Shown: positions 35,447-46,376 of the stretch, piece after piece | Numbering within the stretch: position 1 is the first letter of the stretch | Layout of the letters: every line of letters begins with the position of its first letter | Origin: Ananas comosus | Taxonomy: Eukaryota > Streptophyta > Magnoliopsida > Poales > Bromeliaceae | Direction: 5' to 3' | NCBI RefSeq assembly: GCF_001540865.1 | Contig: NC_033621.1 | Coordinates: forward strand, 14,636,716-14,700,715 | DNA: 64,000 nucleotides | Program-made: the position numbers and the translations under genes | Notes under the pieces: generated by a model | What the model was told of the DNA's origin: nothing | The model's database searches: none | What the model saw: only the letters and a program-made list of their open reading frames with translations

Positions 35447-35859
35447 ATATACCTCTTCAAATGCAAAAAAATTTCACAATTATCTTTCCTTCCGGCGGTC
35501 GTTACTATAACCATAGTTAAAGTTTGGTTAAATAAGGGTTAAGTTACAAAATGACTAATTTAGCCCTAAAAATGTTAGGTATTATTTTGACAGCAAATAA
35601 TTAGGGGGCAATTTCATAAGTACCATTCGAAATTTTAAAAATAACATCTCTAGCACTAATTAGTGGGTAAAAAATACAGAAATCCCTCACCTATAGATCA
35701 TTCTGAACTAGACCCCTTTAAGTTTTATTTTTTAACATTAAGAGCCCTTGAACTATCAGTTTTTCTTTATTTAGACTTTACTTAGTTAAAAGCTTTTTAA
35801 TTGTGATCCCTTACATGAATTTGATAAAATTTTTAATTTTGTTGGGAAAAAACATTCGA
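35447..35859. other. AT-rich intergenic DNA, nothing recognised
   Basis: No frame, repeat or terminal structure supported. Confidence 0.45.
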
Positions 35860-36145
35860 TTGCTAAAATTTTTTTTAAAAAATTTTAGATCAAGTCGTTT
35901 TTAGATTACTCGTTTGATAGATAAATGATGTCGAAAAATTATGAAATTTAGTTTTTAAATACTTTTAGATTACTCGTTTGATAGGTAAATGATGTCGAAA
36001 AATTATGAAATTTAGTTTTCAAATACTTTTAATAGTATAGATCAAATCTAACAGAGCCGATCGTCGATTTGGAAGCCGGATCATTGAAAACAACTTGGTG
36101 GTACGGAGACCTCCATGCTACCGATAATATACCAGCCTAACTCTC
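35860..36145. mobile_element. Family H MITE, right half, with a 64-bp tandem duplication
   Basis: Ends in GAGCCGATCGTCGATTT...ACGGAGACCTCCATGC with an imperfect end hairpin near 36098-36123. The unit TTAGATTACTCGTTTGATAG... is repeated at 35901-35964 and 35965-36028. Confidence 0.6.
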
Positions 36146-36154
36146 TATATATAT

Positions 36155-36310
36155 AGTTTTGCTACAATACTATTGGTAGTACAGTTCAGTTTACTACGAT
36201 TTGTTTTCAATGATAGAGCTTGCAAATTGACAATCAACATCGTTAAATATGATCTAAACCATTTAAACTATCTGAAAATCAAATTTCACGCTTTTCCAAG
36301 TTAGGATCAT
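36155..36310. mobile_element. Family H MITE, left half
   Basis: Starts after a TA tract with TTGCTACAATACTATTGGTAGT (an end hairpin different from those of its relatives) and then follows the core TTGACAATCAACATCGTTAA. Confidence 0.55.
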
Positions 36311-36831
36311 GTCGAAGTGGACTATAGGTGAGAGGGTTTTTATAAAATTTTGCCGTATAAGCAATAAATTTTCAATTAAAATTTTTTTGTTTGAGCAATT
36401 CATATAAGTAATACTCTAATATCAAGAATTTTAATATCAAAATATTTTTGCGTGAGATATGTGAGTTATTTAAATAAAATTTTAAAAAATAAATCTTTAA
36501 ATAATTAATGTTGAATACTACTATAGACAATTGCATTACAATTATGTATAATTTAAAAGCAAAAAATCATAATGAGATTTAACTATCACATGCGCTTAAT
36601 AGACTTTAGATCTTTATATTGTAGATTTTTTTAAAAAATTGTTAAAATTATTATGTGATTCAAACGTTAAAAATTGATCATATAATTAATCTTAAATATT
36701 ACATGGTTAAATTCGTGCTAGGGGTAAAATTAATATTTATAAAATATTGGATGACTTCTTAACGGAAAGTTAACCTAAAGGGTATCTGTGAATATTTTTT
36801 GTTTTAAGAGGGGTATTGATGATATTTGGCC
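36311..36831. other. AT-rich intergenic DNA, nothing recognised
   Basis: No supported feature. Confidence 0.45.
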
Positions 36832-37868
36832 CGTTTGGCCTAGCTTCTGAAAAAGTGATTTTTGAAAAAGTTATTTTGGCTTGGAGAAATGATTTTGGTT
36901 AAAAACTATAGAGTGTTTGGCTGAGTTTAGATAAAAGCGATTTTTCTGAACTGATTTGAAAATGCTGTTTGGCAAATTTTTTTTGATGTTTGCATAAATT
37001 AATAAATTTATTAAATTTTATTTTAAAATAATTTAAATTTACATTTAAATTTGAATTAAAAATAAAATTTGATATTTTAATTTAAAAAATAATTTAAAAA
37101 ATTAAAAATTAAAAATTTAAGAATTTAAATTTTAAAATAATTATGAAATTTAAAATTTAAAATTTAAAATCTAAATTTAAGATTTGAAATTTGAAATTTA
37201 AAATTTAAAATTTAAAATATAATAATTATTGATGTTAAAAATATAAATTTATTATTTAAAAATTAAATTTAAAATTTAAATTTCAATAATTATAATTATA
37301 AAATATAAAATTTGAAATTTGTTAATATTAAAATTTTAAATTTTAAAAATTTATAATTTGAAGATTAAAACTTGTAATTTAAAATTTAAAATTATTAAAT
37401 TTTTAAATTTTAAATTTTAAATTTAAATTTTTAAATTGAAATTTTAAAATCTAAAATGTAAAATTTTAAATTTTATCTTAAATTTGAAACTTAAAATTTG
37501 AAATTTTAAAATCTAAAATTTGAGATTTGAAATTTGAAATTTAAAATTTATAGTTTGAAATCTATTTTTCAAATTTTTAAATTTGAAAGTTAAATTTTAA
37601 AAATTCAAAAATGAATATGAAAATGAAAAATTAAAATTAAACATTGAATTGAAAATTAAAATAAAAATTTAAAGTTTGAGTGCAAAATTAGAATCAGATT
37701 TTAAGAAGCAGTTTTTTTCTGCTTCTGTTTTTGGGGCCTTCAAAATCAATTTTCTTATTCTACAAGGTAGAATCAGATTTTAAAAATGAGGTTGTCAAAC
37801 GGTCTGTTGAGCCGAAAATTACTTTTGAACCCAAAAACACTTTTTAAAAGGTAGGCCGAATTCCTCCA
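36832..37868 (+). mobile_element. AT-rich non-autonomous element with AAATTT core, copy 2
   Basis: Left end GGCCCGTTTGGCCTAGCTTC and right end (minus strand) AATTCGGCCTACCTTTTAAA share GGCCTA-CTT-T-AAAAAGTG. The interior, about 37000-37680, is almost purely AAATTT/TTAAAA words. Same family as 14070-15003, opposite orientation. Confidence 0.6.
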
Positions 37869-38490
37869 TCTAGTTTAGAGGATTATTCGTGAAATTACGA
37901 TCTTCCGGAGGGGTATCGATGAAATTATCCCAAAATTTAGGGGTTACCTAAATGGAAATACTAAGTTTGTACCAGAACTAAAAGTATATTATCTTTTATG
38001 ACTCTAGAGTTGTATAATTATAAATTTGAAAGTTCAGAAATTATTTGCGGTCCAATTTGCCCTGAAATTTACCGCTTTGCTTTGCCTAGCGTCTTTCTCT
38101 CTCTATGTACAGCACTAGGCCCAGTACCAGGCTATTAGTTAATGTAGAAATATGAATCCTTTGTTTGCTTCTGATATAGTTTTGTCCTTGCTCTCACTAT
38201 GTCGTGGGTCTGTCTCTTTCTCTAAATTGCGTATAATATTTTGTACTGTCACTGGCCCTTCCCATGAAGGACAAGTTTGCATGCCTAAGTGGGCAAGATA
38301 TACTGGGTGGGTGCACACAAAGTTTCACCTCGAATTTGGTACACTAGTACTAGGGAACACGCACTGTAACATGCACGCGCACCGCCCATAAAGATCCTAC
38401 ATTAAAAACACTGGAATAGTACAATAATTGAAAAAAGTGATTTACTTTTCGAAATATAAAATTATACGTGTATACGTTCAAAAGATAGAA
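37869..38490. other. Intergenic DNA, nothing recognised
   Basis: The 79-codon frame at 38152-38391 has no motif I recognise and no support beyond being open. Confidence 0.45.
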
Positions 38491-38642
38491 TTTTTTTTTT
38501 TTTTTTTTTTTGAAAGATAGGTAGCACGCTACCCGCTTCATTTGTTTTATTTAAAAATAAACTTAGCTGGAAATGTGAATCAACTAGAATTCGAACTTGG
38601 GTCTCGGCTACCAACTATCAAATCTTTTCCACTTGCTCTAGA
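38491..38642 (-). mobile_element. SINE copy 2 with long A tail
   Basis: A 21-base T tract at 38491-38511 (A tail on the minus strand) is followed by GATAGGTAGCACGCTACCCG...AATTCGAACTTGGGTCTCGG, matching the SINE family. Confidence 0.8.
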
Positions 38643-38679
38643 AAAATTCTTCATATTTTTAAATTATTTTTGATATTGG

Positions 38680-39145
38680 GATTATCACATCACCGATCGG
38701 TTTCAATAGACTTGATTTAGAGTATTTAAAATATCTAAAAACTAAATTTTATAATTTTTCGATATTATTTACCCAATAATCGAAAGTGCTTAAAATCAAC
38801 GGTTGAAAATAAAAATATCACAAAATGTGATGATATGATACTAAAAATTGTGATAAAAAATATTAATCTTGTTGTATAATTTTCTATTAAAATTTCACGT
38901 GATTTGGTTAGTTCTATATCGTTAAACTCGTAAACAGTTCACCACAACTATTAAAATTGTTAATTTGAGCCCCTTCGATTACTAGGCAAATGATATTAAA
39001 AAATTATGAAATTTATTTTTTAGATATTTCAAATATTCTAGACCAAGTCTAACGAAGCCGATCGTCGATTTGAAAGTCCTAATATCGAAAACGACTTACA
39101 AGCACTAAGGGTTCCGTACTTCTAAAAACATACTAGCTAGCCTAA
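38680..39145. mobile_element. Hairpin-ended MITE (family H), copy with eroded ends
   Basis: Mirrored core halves TAGACTTGATTTAGAGTATT and CTAGACCAAGTCTAACGAAG. The right end GACTTACAAGCACTAAGG...CCGTACTTC is an imperfect version of the end hairpin. Confidence 0.65.
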
Positions 39146-39783
39146 CTCCAAAAAGATATGATCAGTATAAAAGATACATACGGAGAATCAATTGTGAGAT
39201 AAAAAATAAAAATTTAATTTATTAAATATATAATGTAAAATTTTAATTTGTTAAATAATATATAGGGCTAGAGAGTGGTGCTACATATGTACGAGCTCAT
39301 GATCTTGCAAAACGGAGTTTAAAATTAGTATATTAATATAATACCATGCATGTTTTTTTTCTTGAGAGAATATATACCATGCATGTTACCTAAGATTTTG
39401 AACTAGTAGAAAAAGAATCCAAGATAATAATATTGTCTAAATTTTCAATTATAATATTATCTTCAATAGGATTGTTGTACTGAAATAATTATTTCGATGC
39501 AATAAATCTAAGTCCACATGAATTTTAGTATGTAAGGATATCTAATAAAATCCATCACAGCAAAAGATTAAATAAATCTAATTAAATTTTGAAATGACAC
39601 TAATTGAGAACAAAACGAAATAGGGTAAACAGAATTGAAAGGAAAGAAACTAGAAAGAAAACTGAAGGAGATATTGCCAAGCACGTGCCCTGTCGTTAAA
39701 GGTCTCAAGCCCAACCTAAAAATTTACGCTTATAGGTGAGGAAATCTCTCACATTATATATGATGCAAGGCTAGCTAAGACGC
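39146..39783. other. AT-rich intergenic DNA, nothing recognised
   Basis: No supported feature before the hAT target duplication. Confidence 0.45.
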
Positions 39784-39996
39784 GTTGAGAGTAGGGCTGG
39801 CAAATGAGCGAGCCAGCTCGTGTTCGACTCGTGTTCGGCTTGATATTCGGCTCGCTCGAGCTCGGCTCGAATTAATTTCAAATAAGCTTAAGCCTAAATT
39901 TAGGCTCGAAATTAATTTCAAGCCGAGCTTGAGTATTACTCGGCTTGCTCGAATTAAGCTTGAAAAGCTCGAAATATATATACATATATATATATA

Positions 39997-40165
39997 GTCT
40001 GCTATACTATTAATAGTACCAACCACTTGCTATTAGGTTTTCGACCTTTGGATGAAGGAATGTGCGGCTAGAATGACAGTGATCCTCTAGGGTTGAGTGT
40101 GTGGTTAGTTGAATAATATGATCTAACGGCACAAAATTCGATAGTACCAAGCATTTAGTATTATC
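39997..40165. mobile_element. Micron-like hairpin MITE in the left hAT unit, truncated
   Basis: The left end contains the perfect 14-base palindrome TACTATTAATAGTA at 40005-40018. The core holds CCTCTAGGGTTGAGTG. TA tracts flank both sides. Confidence 0.7.
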
Positions 40166-40258
40166 AATAATATATATATAGTCCAGCTGCTATACTATCT
40201 ATACTATCTATAGTACTAAGTGTTTTGTACTATTGAGTTTTTTGCCGTTAGATCTGGC

Positions 40259-40288
<30 letters not shown>

Positions 40289-40289
<1 letters not shown>

Positions 40290-40513
40290 TTCGGCTATTA
40301 TACTATCGATAGTACCAAGCATTTAGTGCTATCGAGTTTTCTGCTGTTAGATCTATCTCTTTAGCTATTTTCATCCGTTAGATCATAATATTCAACTAGT
40401 CACCCACTCAACCCTAGGGGCTACTATCATCCTAACCACACATTCTTTCATCCAAGGGCCGAAAATCTAATAGTAAGCGGTCTATGCTATTAATAGTATA
40501 GTAGCCTAATTCT
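40289..40513. mobile_element. Micron-like hairpin MITE, complete, about 225 bp
   Basis: Left hairpin TACTATCGATAGTA (40301-40314); right end CTATTAATAGTATAGTAGCC; core CACCCACTCAACCCTAGGGG. It is bounded by TA tracts on both sides. Mirrored counterpart at 45474-45701. Confidence 0.8.
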
Positions 40514-40527
40514 ATATATATATATGC

Positions 40528-40680
40528 TCGTGCTACTATACTCTTATAAGTATAAACCCCTTTATACTTATAAATTTTCAGTCGTTGGATATATGATTAG
40601 AATGATAGTGGTCTCCTAAGATTGAGTCAGTGGTTCGTTGAATAGTATGATTTAACGAATAAAAATGGTCAAAATCCTAC
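40528..40680. mobile_element. Micron-like hairpin MITE, left part
   Basis: Left hairpin TTATAAGTATAAA-CCCC-TTTATACTTATAA (40544-40573), a perfect 13-bp stem. The right end is deleted here but present in the mirrored copy at 45229-45453. Confidence 0.75.
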
Positions 40681-41034
40681 TCTAATTGCTCTCTTTCTCT
40701 CTTTTTCCCTTTCTCGCAGAGTCGCTTTTCCTAATTATTTTAGTATTATAATATCGTATTTCATGCATTTATTTTATATGTTAAACTATTAGATATTTTT
40801 TATATCAAATTTTAGATAATATTTTATAAAAATTAAAGTATAGATTGCATGATGTTAAGAATTTCAAGCAGCTTGTTTAGGGCTCAAGCTCGCTCGACTC
40901 GAAGTTAGGCTCGCTCGAGCTCGGCTCGAATTAATTTCAAGCCAAGCTTGAGCCTAAATTTAGGCTCGAAATTAATTTCAAGCCAAACTTGAGCTAAGGT
41001 AAGCTCGCTCGAGCTCGGCTCGTTTCCACCCCTA

Positions 41035-41094
41035 NNNNNNNNNNNNNNNNNNNNNNNNNNNNNNNNNNNNNNNNNNNNNNNNNNNNNNNNNNNN
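41035..41094. other. Assembly gap (60 N)
   Basis: Run of N directly at the inner end of the left hAT unit. Confidence 0.99.
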
Positions 41095-42177
41095 GTTAAT
41101 CCGAGCGCACCAACGCGTCGGAAATACCCCCAATTAGGTTTTTAGAGGGTCAATTGCACTTAGAAACCCTCATGAGCAAAAGCCCCAATTTGGTGCCCTA
41201 GCTCCAATGCATATACAAAACCTAGGGTTTGATCTCATTGGGAAGCAAAAATAGCTTCATTATACTCTAAATAGTCCATTAAAACCATTCCTAGCTCATT
41301 CCAAACCCTAGTTTGGATTTCACCAGTAGAGGTGATGAAGCTCACCTCAAGCTTCACCATTTCCATGGCCTTGATCTCAAAAGAAGCAAAAGAAAAGCTT
41401 CCAATACTCCAAAAGCTCCATAAAAACCATTTCTAGGTTTTCCAAAACCCTAGTTTGGGAGTTAACATGAAAAAGGGCAAAGCTTACCTCAAAGCTTGCT
41501 CCTTTCTTGCACTAGAGAAGGAGAGGAGAGGCTTTCTTCTTCTCCTTGTCTTCTTCTTCACTTTCTTCCTCTTCTTTTCCTTCTTTTCTTCCTTTCTTCT
41601 TCTTCTCCTTTGTCTTCTAGAGAGAGAGAGGGAGAGAAGAGAGTGTGTGTGAGGGAGAGAATGAGAGAAAAGGCTCTCTCAGCCCTCTACATAGCTATTG
41701 GATTGCATAATTGCAAATAAACCCCTCAACTTTCACTTTAATACACTGCCTGAACTGGGCAGTTCGCGCAGGCAGGGACCGGTCTCTCCTTTAGGGACCG
41801 GTTCCCGAACGTCGTCCCAGCGCAGCCAGAGCTGCTGCGCGCAGTGCAACCGGTCTCTCCTTGTGGGACCGGTCTCTCGGGGACCGGTCTCTCAGGCAGG
41901 GACCGGTTCCCGAGAGCTAATTTCTCAGGACTTAGCCGATTTTTCGGCTGTCTCATTTCACACGCGTTCGGGGACCGGTCTCTCCCACCAGGGACCGGTC
42001 CCCGAGAGCATCAAATCTGCAGTTTTGCAGAATTTGATTCTTTAGCTCTCGAAGACCTTCCACAACTCACTTCTAATCATTTTAACACTTTCGGACTTTC
42101 CGAAGTGTTCCATCCTCGCACTTTGGTCAATTTGACTAAAGTTCGACATTTATTTTCCGAATTTTCGGTGTATTACA
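41095..42177 (+). mobile_element. 3' part of a solo-LTR-like element, 5' end lost in the gap
   Basis: Matches the 3' half of the 3393-5790 LTR, including its GGGACCGGTCTC/GGGACCGGTTCC palindromes (41776-42004), and ends TTTTCGGTGTATTACA. The start is hidden by the N run. A 3' flank TGGTT could be its target duplication, but the left partner is not visible. Confidence 0.7.
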
Positions 42178-44108
42178 TGGTTTACTAATGTTCTGTTCAA
42201 AGACTCATGGCACATATCCTGTAGTCCAATATAAATCTCTTCTTGACTATACAAGTATGTTATCATATCCAAATCTAGTTATTTACTAGATTATATTCAG
42301 TTGAATAATCATTTTCAAGTTATGCCATCATATGAAATTCTAGTTACTTACTAGAACGTATATCATAATATAAGTCTATCATGTGAAAGTAGAAACTAAC
42401 AGGGTAATGCAAGCAAGTAAAACAAGCGATAAAATACTTTTCGCATGATCTCTAGCTATGCCATTCATTCTACAATTAGAAATGTATATGCAAACAAAGG
42501 CCTTTACCTGATCTTTCAGAGTATAGCAATTATACTTGCTATATAACATTGCATAGCTCAATCCTAAATACATCAATCTTTTGTTGTTCAACAGAACTAA
42601 TTAGTCCATTCAGAATTTATCATTATATCCTCTTGGATAACATCAAGCTAAAATTGCATATGCAAGCTACTAGTATCATGAACACGTAGTACTTTAACCA
42701 TGTAGAGTGAACAGGTCATGAATTTTTCATTACTGTTTAAAGATGCTATCATATCCGATATGATCTACACATCAGTGCGTGTCGCAATGCCTTGAACTAT
42801 ACATATATTCTCATGAATATGGAATAACTTTAACTCAGATGTCAAAGGAGACATAGAGGGAAATTCACCCATTTCGGGAAGGTCCGACCCACCTATTATG
42901 AAGCTCAATTCAGCTTAAAGGAGTCCCGAAACTCAGCTCAATTGGTTCTCGAACCTCAAGTTCAACTTAGAAAGGCTCTCCAATGCCAACCGAAGATAAT
43001 CCAAAGGTCGGTTGCACTCTAGCTGCGAACAACACCAAAACGGCATTAAAATCCTCGTATACTAGTTAATAAGCCGGAAACTTGTGGAATCAGTTTTCTA
43101 ACGGAAAATTCCACTTACCCCTGGTTGAAACACCTTCCTAACCAGTTCCCAAGGTCACCAATTAGCTCAATTTAATTCGGAAACCTGCTGCGAGCCACGA
43201 TCCCAAAATCAGCCATTTATCGTCGAATTCGTGCCCCAAACAATGAAGAAAAAGAAGTAATTTACCTTCTTAGATCATAAACTCAGTCTCAACTGAGCTA
43301 AGCTACAATATCTGATCCTGTTACCGCAACAAATCCCCTTTTTCCTTCAACTAGAAACCACAAAAACCAACTCAGTACTCGACTCGACTAATAGAGCTTA
43401 GATTAGGGAAAGATTGAGTCGATTACCATACCGAGCTTCCAACCAGCAACCCACTGGTTTGGTGCTGCGAAAAACGTTCCAAAATACCCTCTCCCACGTC
43501 CACAAAGGCTCAGCGACATTCGTATGCAGCGAAGAACAAGCGAGGCGACGAAATCGAGCTAAATCGTTGATTTCTATGTAGAGAGAGAAAACATCTAGAG
43601 TGAGAGAGTAAGAGAGGTGCAAGGCTGCTTCACAGAGCTCTAGCATCATCCACAAGGGTCCAGGGGTCGTGCTGGGGTGATATGGATAGAGACAAGGTGT
43701 GAATTTACCGAAATAGCCTTGCTGCCACGCATCTGCCATTGTGTACCGGTACAAGGTGATGGCTGTACCGGTACAGCAAGCAGAAAAATGCTGATTTTCG
43801 TCAGATCAAAGTATTTTCATGCTTTTAACTTTCCAATCACCCTCTAACTTGTCCAAAAATTTGTCTAAGCCCTTTAGAATATGTAGGGTAGTTCCACATA
43901 CCATTTCTCACATTCGAATTTCGCAATTGACCAAATTCGAAGCATTGCAATTGATAATGCATTTGCGATGCAATTTTTCAATTCCAGTTACTTTCTTACT
44001 TCAGTAACTCGTCAAAACCTTTCTAAGGTCTATCAAACGTCGCAGATCAGTTCCAAAAGCCATTCCGACCCTTGAACATGTCAATAGGCCCAGATTCAGT
44101 ATATTACA
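42178..44108 (+). mobile_element. 3' part of a second long LTR (GTACCGGTAC subtype)
   Basis: Ends TTCAGTATATTACA and carries paired TGTACCGGTACA motifs at 43742-43773, as in the 26839 LTR. It probably hosted the 41095-42177 insertion. The frame at 43398-43754 (minus) lies in this LTR and shows no recognised domain. Confidence 0.6.
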
Positions 44109-44339
44109 TATATAAAGAGAGAGAGAGAGATAGAATATATATTCTCTGTCTCTCTCTATTTTTTCCTTTCCTAATTTTTTTTTAGTATTGTGATCCACAT
44201 ACAAAAAAATAAAAATTTAAATTTAAAATTTAAATTTAAATACAACAATTAAAATTTTCTATTCAAATTTATATATATATATATAGAGAGAGAGAGAATT
44301 ATAAAAATATATATATAATAAATATATACTTACAACCCA

Positions 44340-44430
44340 CTCAACCCTAGGGGATCACTATCATTCTAACCGTACATTCCTTCATCCAAAAACCGAAAGC
44401 CTAATAGCAAGTGATTGGTACTGTTAATAG
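44340..44430. mobile_element. Micron-like MITE, right half
   Basis: CCACTCAACCCTAGGGGATC, then AAGCCTAATAGCAAGTGATT and a TA tract; the left half is missing. Confidence 0.6.
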
Positions 44431-44437
44431 TAGAGTC

Positions 44438-44472
<35 letters not shown>

Positions 44473-44490
44473 AAGAGAGAGAGAGAGAGA

Positions 44491-44713
44491 GTCCGGCTAT
44501 GGTGCTTGTAAAAGCACCAATCACTTTGTGCTTGTAGGTTTTTAACCGTTACATCAGCACTATTGATCATTTACACCCGTTAGATTATACTATTCAACCA
44601 ACCACCCACTCAACCCTAGGGGGCCTACATCATCCTAACCTTATATTTTTTAATCTAAAGACTAAAAACTTACAAGCACCAATGCCTTAGTACTTTTAAA
44701 AGCATAGTAGCTC

Positions 44714-44716
<3 letters not shown>
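44491..44716. mobile_element. Micron-like hairpin MITE, complete, different end hairpins
   Basis: Left hairpin GGTGCTT-GTAA-AAGCACC (44501-44518); right end TACTTTTAAAAGCATAGTAG; core CCCACTCAACCCTAGGGGGC. TA/GA tracts lie on the left and a TA tract on the right. Confidence 0.8.

Positions 44717-44769
<53 letters not shown>
44717..44769. repeat. (TA)n microsatellite running into an N gap
   Basis: A perfect TA tract of about 50 bases before the gap; the likely cause of the assembly break. Confidence 0.95.
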
Positions 44770-44851
44770 NNNNNNNNNNNNNNNNNNNNNNNNNNNNNNN
44801 NNNNNNNNNNNNNNNNNNNNNNNNNNNNNNNNNNNNNNNNNNNNNNNNNNN
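44770..44851. other. Assembly gap (82 N)
   Basis: Run of N covering the inner end of the right hAT unit. Confidence 0.99.
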
Positions 44852-45228
44852 CGAGCCGAGCTCGAGCGAGCCTAATTTCAAGTCGAGCGAGCTCGAGCCC
44901 TAAATGAGCTAGTTGAAATTCTTAACATCGTGCAATCTATAGTTTAATTTATATAAAATATTATCTAAAATTTGATATAAAAAATATCTAATAGTTTAAC
45001 ATACAAAATGAATACTTGAAATACGATATTATAATATTAAAAAAATTAGGGAAAGCGACTCTACGAGGAAGTGAAAAAGAGATAGAGAGAGCAATTAAAG
45101 TAGGATTTTGCTGGTTTGGTTTTGTGGGCCAAATAATCTAAATTCCATATACATATAATTAAAATACATAATATATATTATTTTATATAATTAAAATATA
45201 TATTATACATAATTATATATAGAGAGAG

Positions 45229-45453
45229 TTTGGCTACTATATATACTTTTGTGAGTATAAATCCCTTTATACTCATTATAAATTTTCGACCATTAGATCT
45301 ATTCTTTTGACCATTTCCATCCGTTAAATCATACTATTCAAAGAACCACCCACTCAATCTTAGGGGACCACTATCATTCTAATCACACATCCAACGGTTG
45401 AAAATTTATAAGTATAAAGGGGTCTATACTTATAAGAGTATAGTAGCCCGAGC
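45229..45453. mobile_element. Micron-like hairpin MITE, complete, mirror of 40528
   Basis: Its right end carries TTATAAGTATAAAGGGG...TATACTTATAAGAGTATAG, the inverted form of the 40544-40573 hairpin. TA tracts on both sides. Confidence 0.8.
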
Positions 45454-45473
45454 ATATATATATATATATATAT

Positions 45474-45701
45474 AGAATTAGGCTACTATACTATTAATAG
45501 CACAAATCGCTTGCTATTAAGATTCTCGGCCCTTGGATGAAAGGATGTACGGTCAGGATGATTGTAACCCTCTAGGGTTGAGTGGGTGGCTAGTTGAATA
45601 TTATGACATAACGGATGAAAATAACCAAAAGGATAGATCTAACAATAGAAAACTCGATAGCACCAAATGTTTGGTGCTATCGATAGTATAATAGCTGAAC
45701 T
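45474..45701. mobile_element. Micron-like hairpin MITE, complete, mirror of 40289
   Basis: Left hairpin CTATTAATAG and right hairpin CTATCGATAG, the reverse order of the 40289 copy; core CCTCTAGGGTTGAGTGGGTG. TA tracts on both sides. Confidence 0.8.
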
Positions 45702-45795
45702 CTATATATATATATGCAGATCTAACGATAAAAAACTCGATAGTATAAAGCGCTTAGTACTATAGATAGTATAGATAGTATAGTAGCTGGACTAA

Positions 45796-45834
<39 letters not shown>

Positions 45835-45837
45835 TAT

Positions 45838-46055
45838 AGAGTAGGACTAACCACCCATCAAGTTTGATGGATGGTTAGAATGAAAGGAAAAAGAGATATT
45901 GGAGAGAAATTCAAAGAGAAGAGAAATTAAGTCACCCAATTTCTCTTCAATATCTCTATTCCCTCTCTTTCTAACCACCCATCAAACTTGATGGGTGGTT
46001 AGGAAATTAGGAGCACAAGGGCTGCTTTGCTCCTAATAGCACAGTAGTCCTACTT
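45838..46055. mobile_element. MITE with TAACCACCCATCAA end hairpins
   Basis: Each end has its own hairpin: AACCACCCATCAAGTTTGATGG on the left and its near copy on the right, around a (GA)-rich centre. It is followed by an AGGAGCA...AGCACAGTAGTCCTAC end resembling family H termini. Absent from the left hAT unit. Confidence 0.65.
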
Positions 46056-46376
46056 TCAAGCTTAATTTGAGCGAGGCGAGTAATACTCAAGCTTGGCTTG
46101 AAATTAATTTTGAGCCTAAATTTATGTTCATGCTTGTTTGAAATTAATTCGAGCCGAGCTCGAGCGAGCCAAATATCGAGCCGAGCACGACTCAAACACG
46201 AGCTGGCTTGCTCATTTGCCAGCCCTAGTTGAGAGCGAAGAAAAGTATAAAAAGAGAGATATACGAAAAACATAATTTTTCGACAAAGACAAAATTATTA
46301 TTAATCAAATTTAAAAATTAATTACGTTAACTGAACGTCACATTACTACAATAGAATTAGATTATATGGACACATA

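Larger units (their letters stand above)
39792..46227. mobile_element. Composite hAT element: two inverted hAT units sharing one outer 8-bp TSD
   Basis: Left unit 39792-41034 and right unit about 44840-46227 are inverted, diverged copies of one non-autonomous hAT-like element with a GAGCTCGGCTCGAATTAATT-rich interior. Outer ends are TAGGGCTGGCAAATGAGC on the left and its inverted match on the right; inner ends are of the TAGGGGTGGAAACGAGCC type. GTTGAGAG precedes 39792 (39784-39791) and follows 46227 (46228-46235) in direct orientation, as for one insertion of the whole 6.4 kb. The cargo (41095-44769) is LTR and MITE DNA. Both inner junctions lie at N runs, so the structure needs confirmation. 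No transposase frame is present. Confidence 0.7.

Noticed and set aside
43398..43754. 118-codon minus-strand frame
   Set aside because: Sits inside LTR DNA with GTACCGGTAC repeats; no recognised domain.
44696..44881. Frame containing a run of X
   Set aside because: Spans an N gap and a TA tract.
46338..46355. CATTACTACAATAG as the missing 5' CACTA end for 47706
   Set aside because: Does not match CACTACAACAAAAA closely, and the hAT between them has its own duplication.
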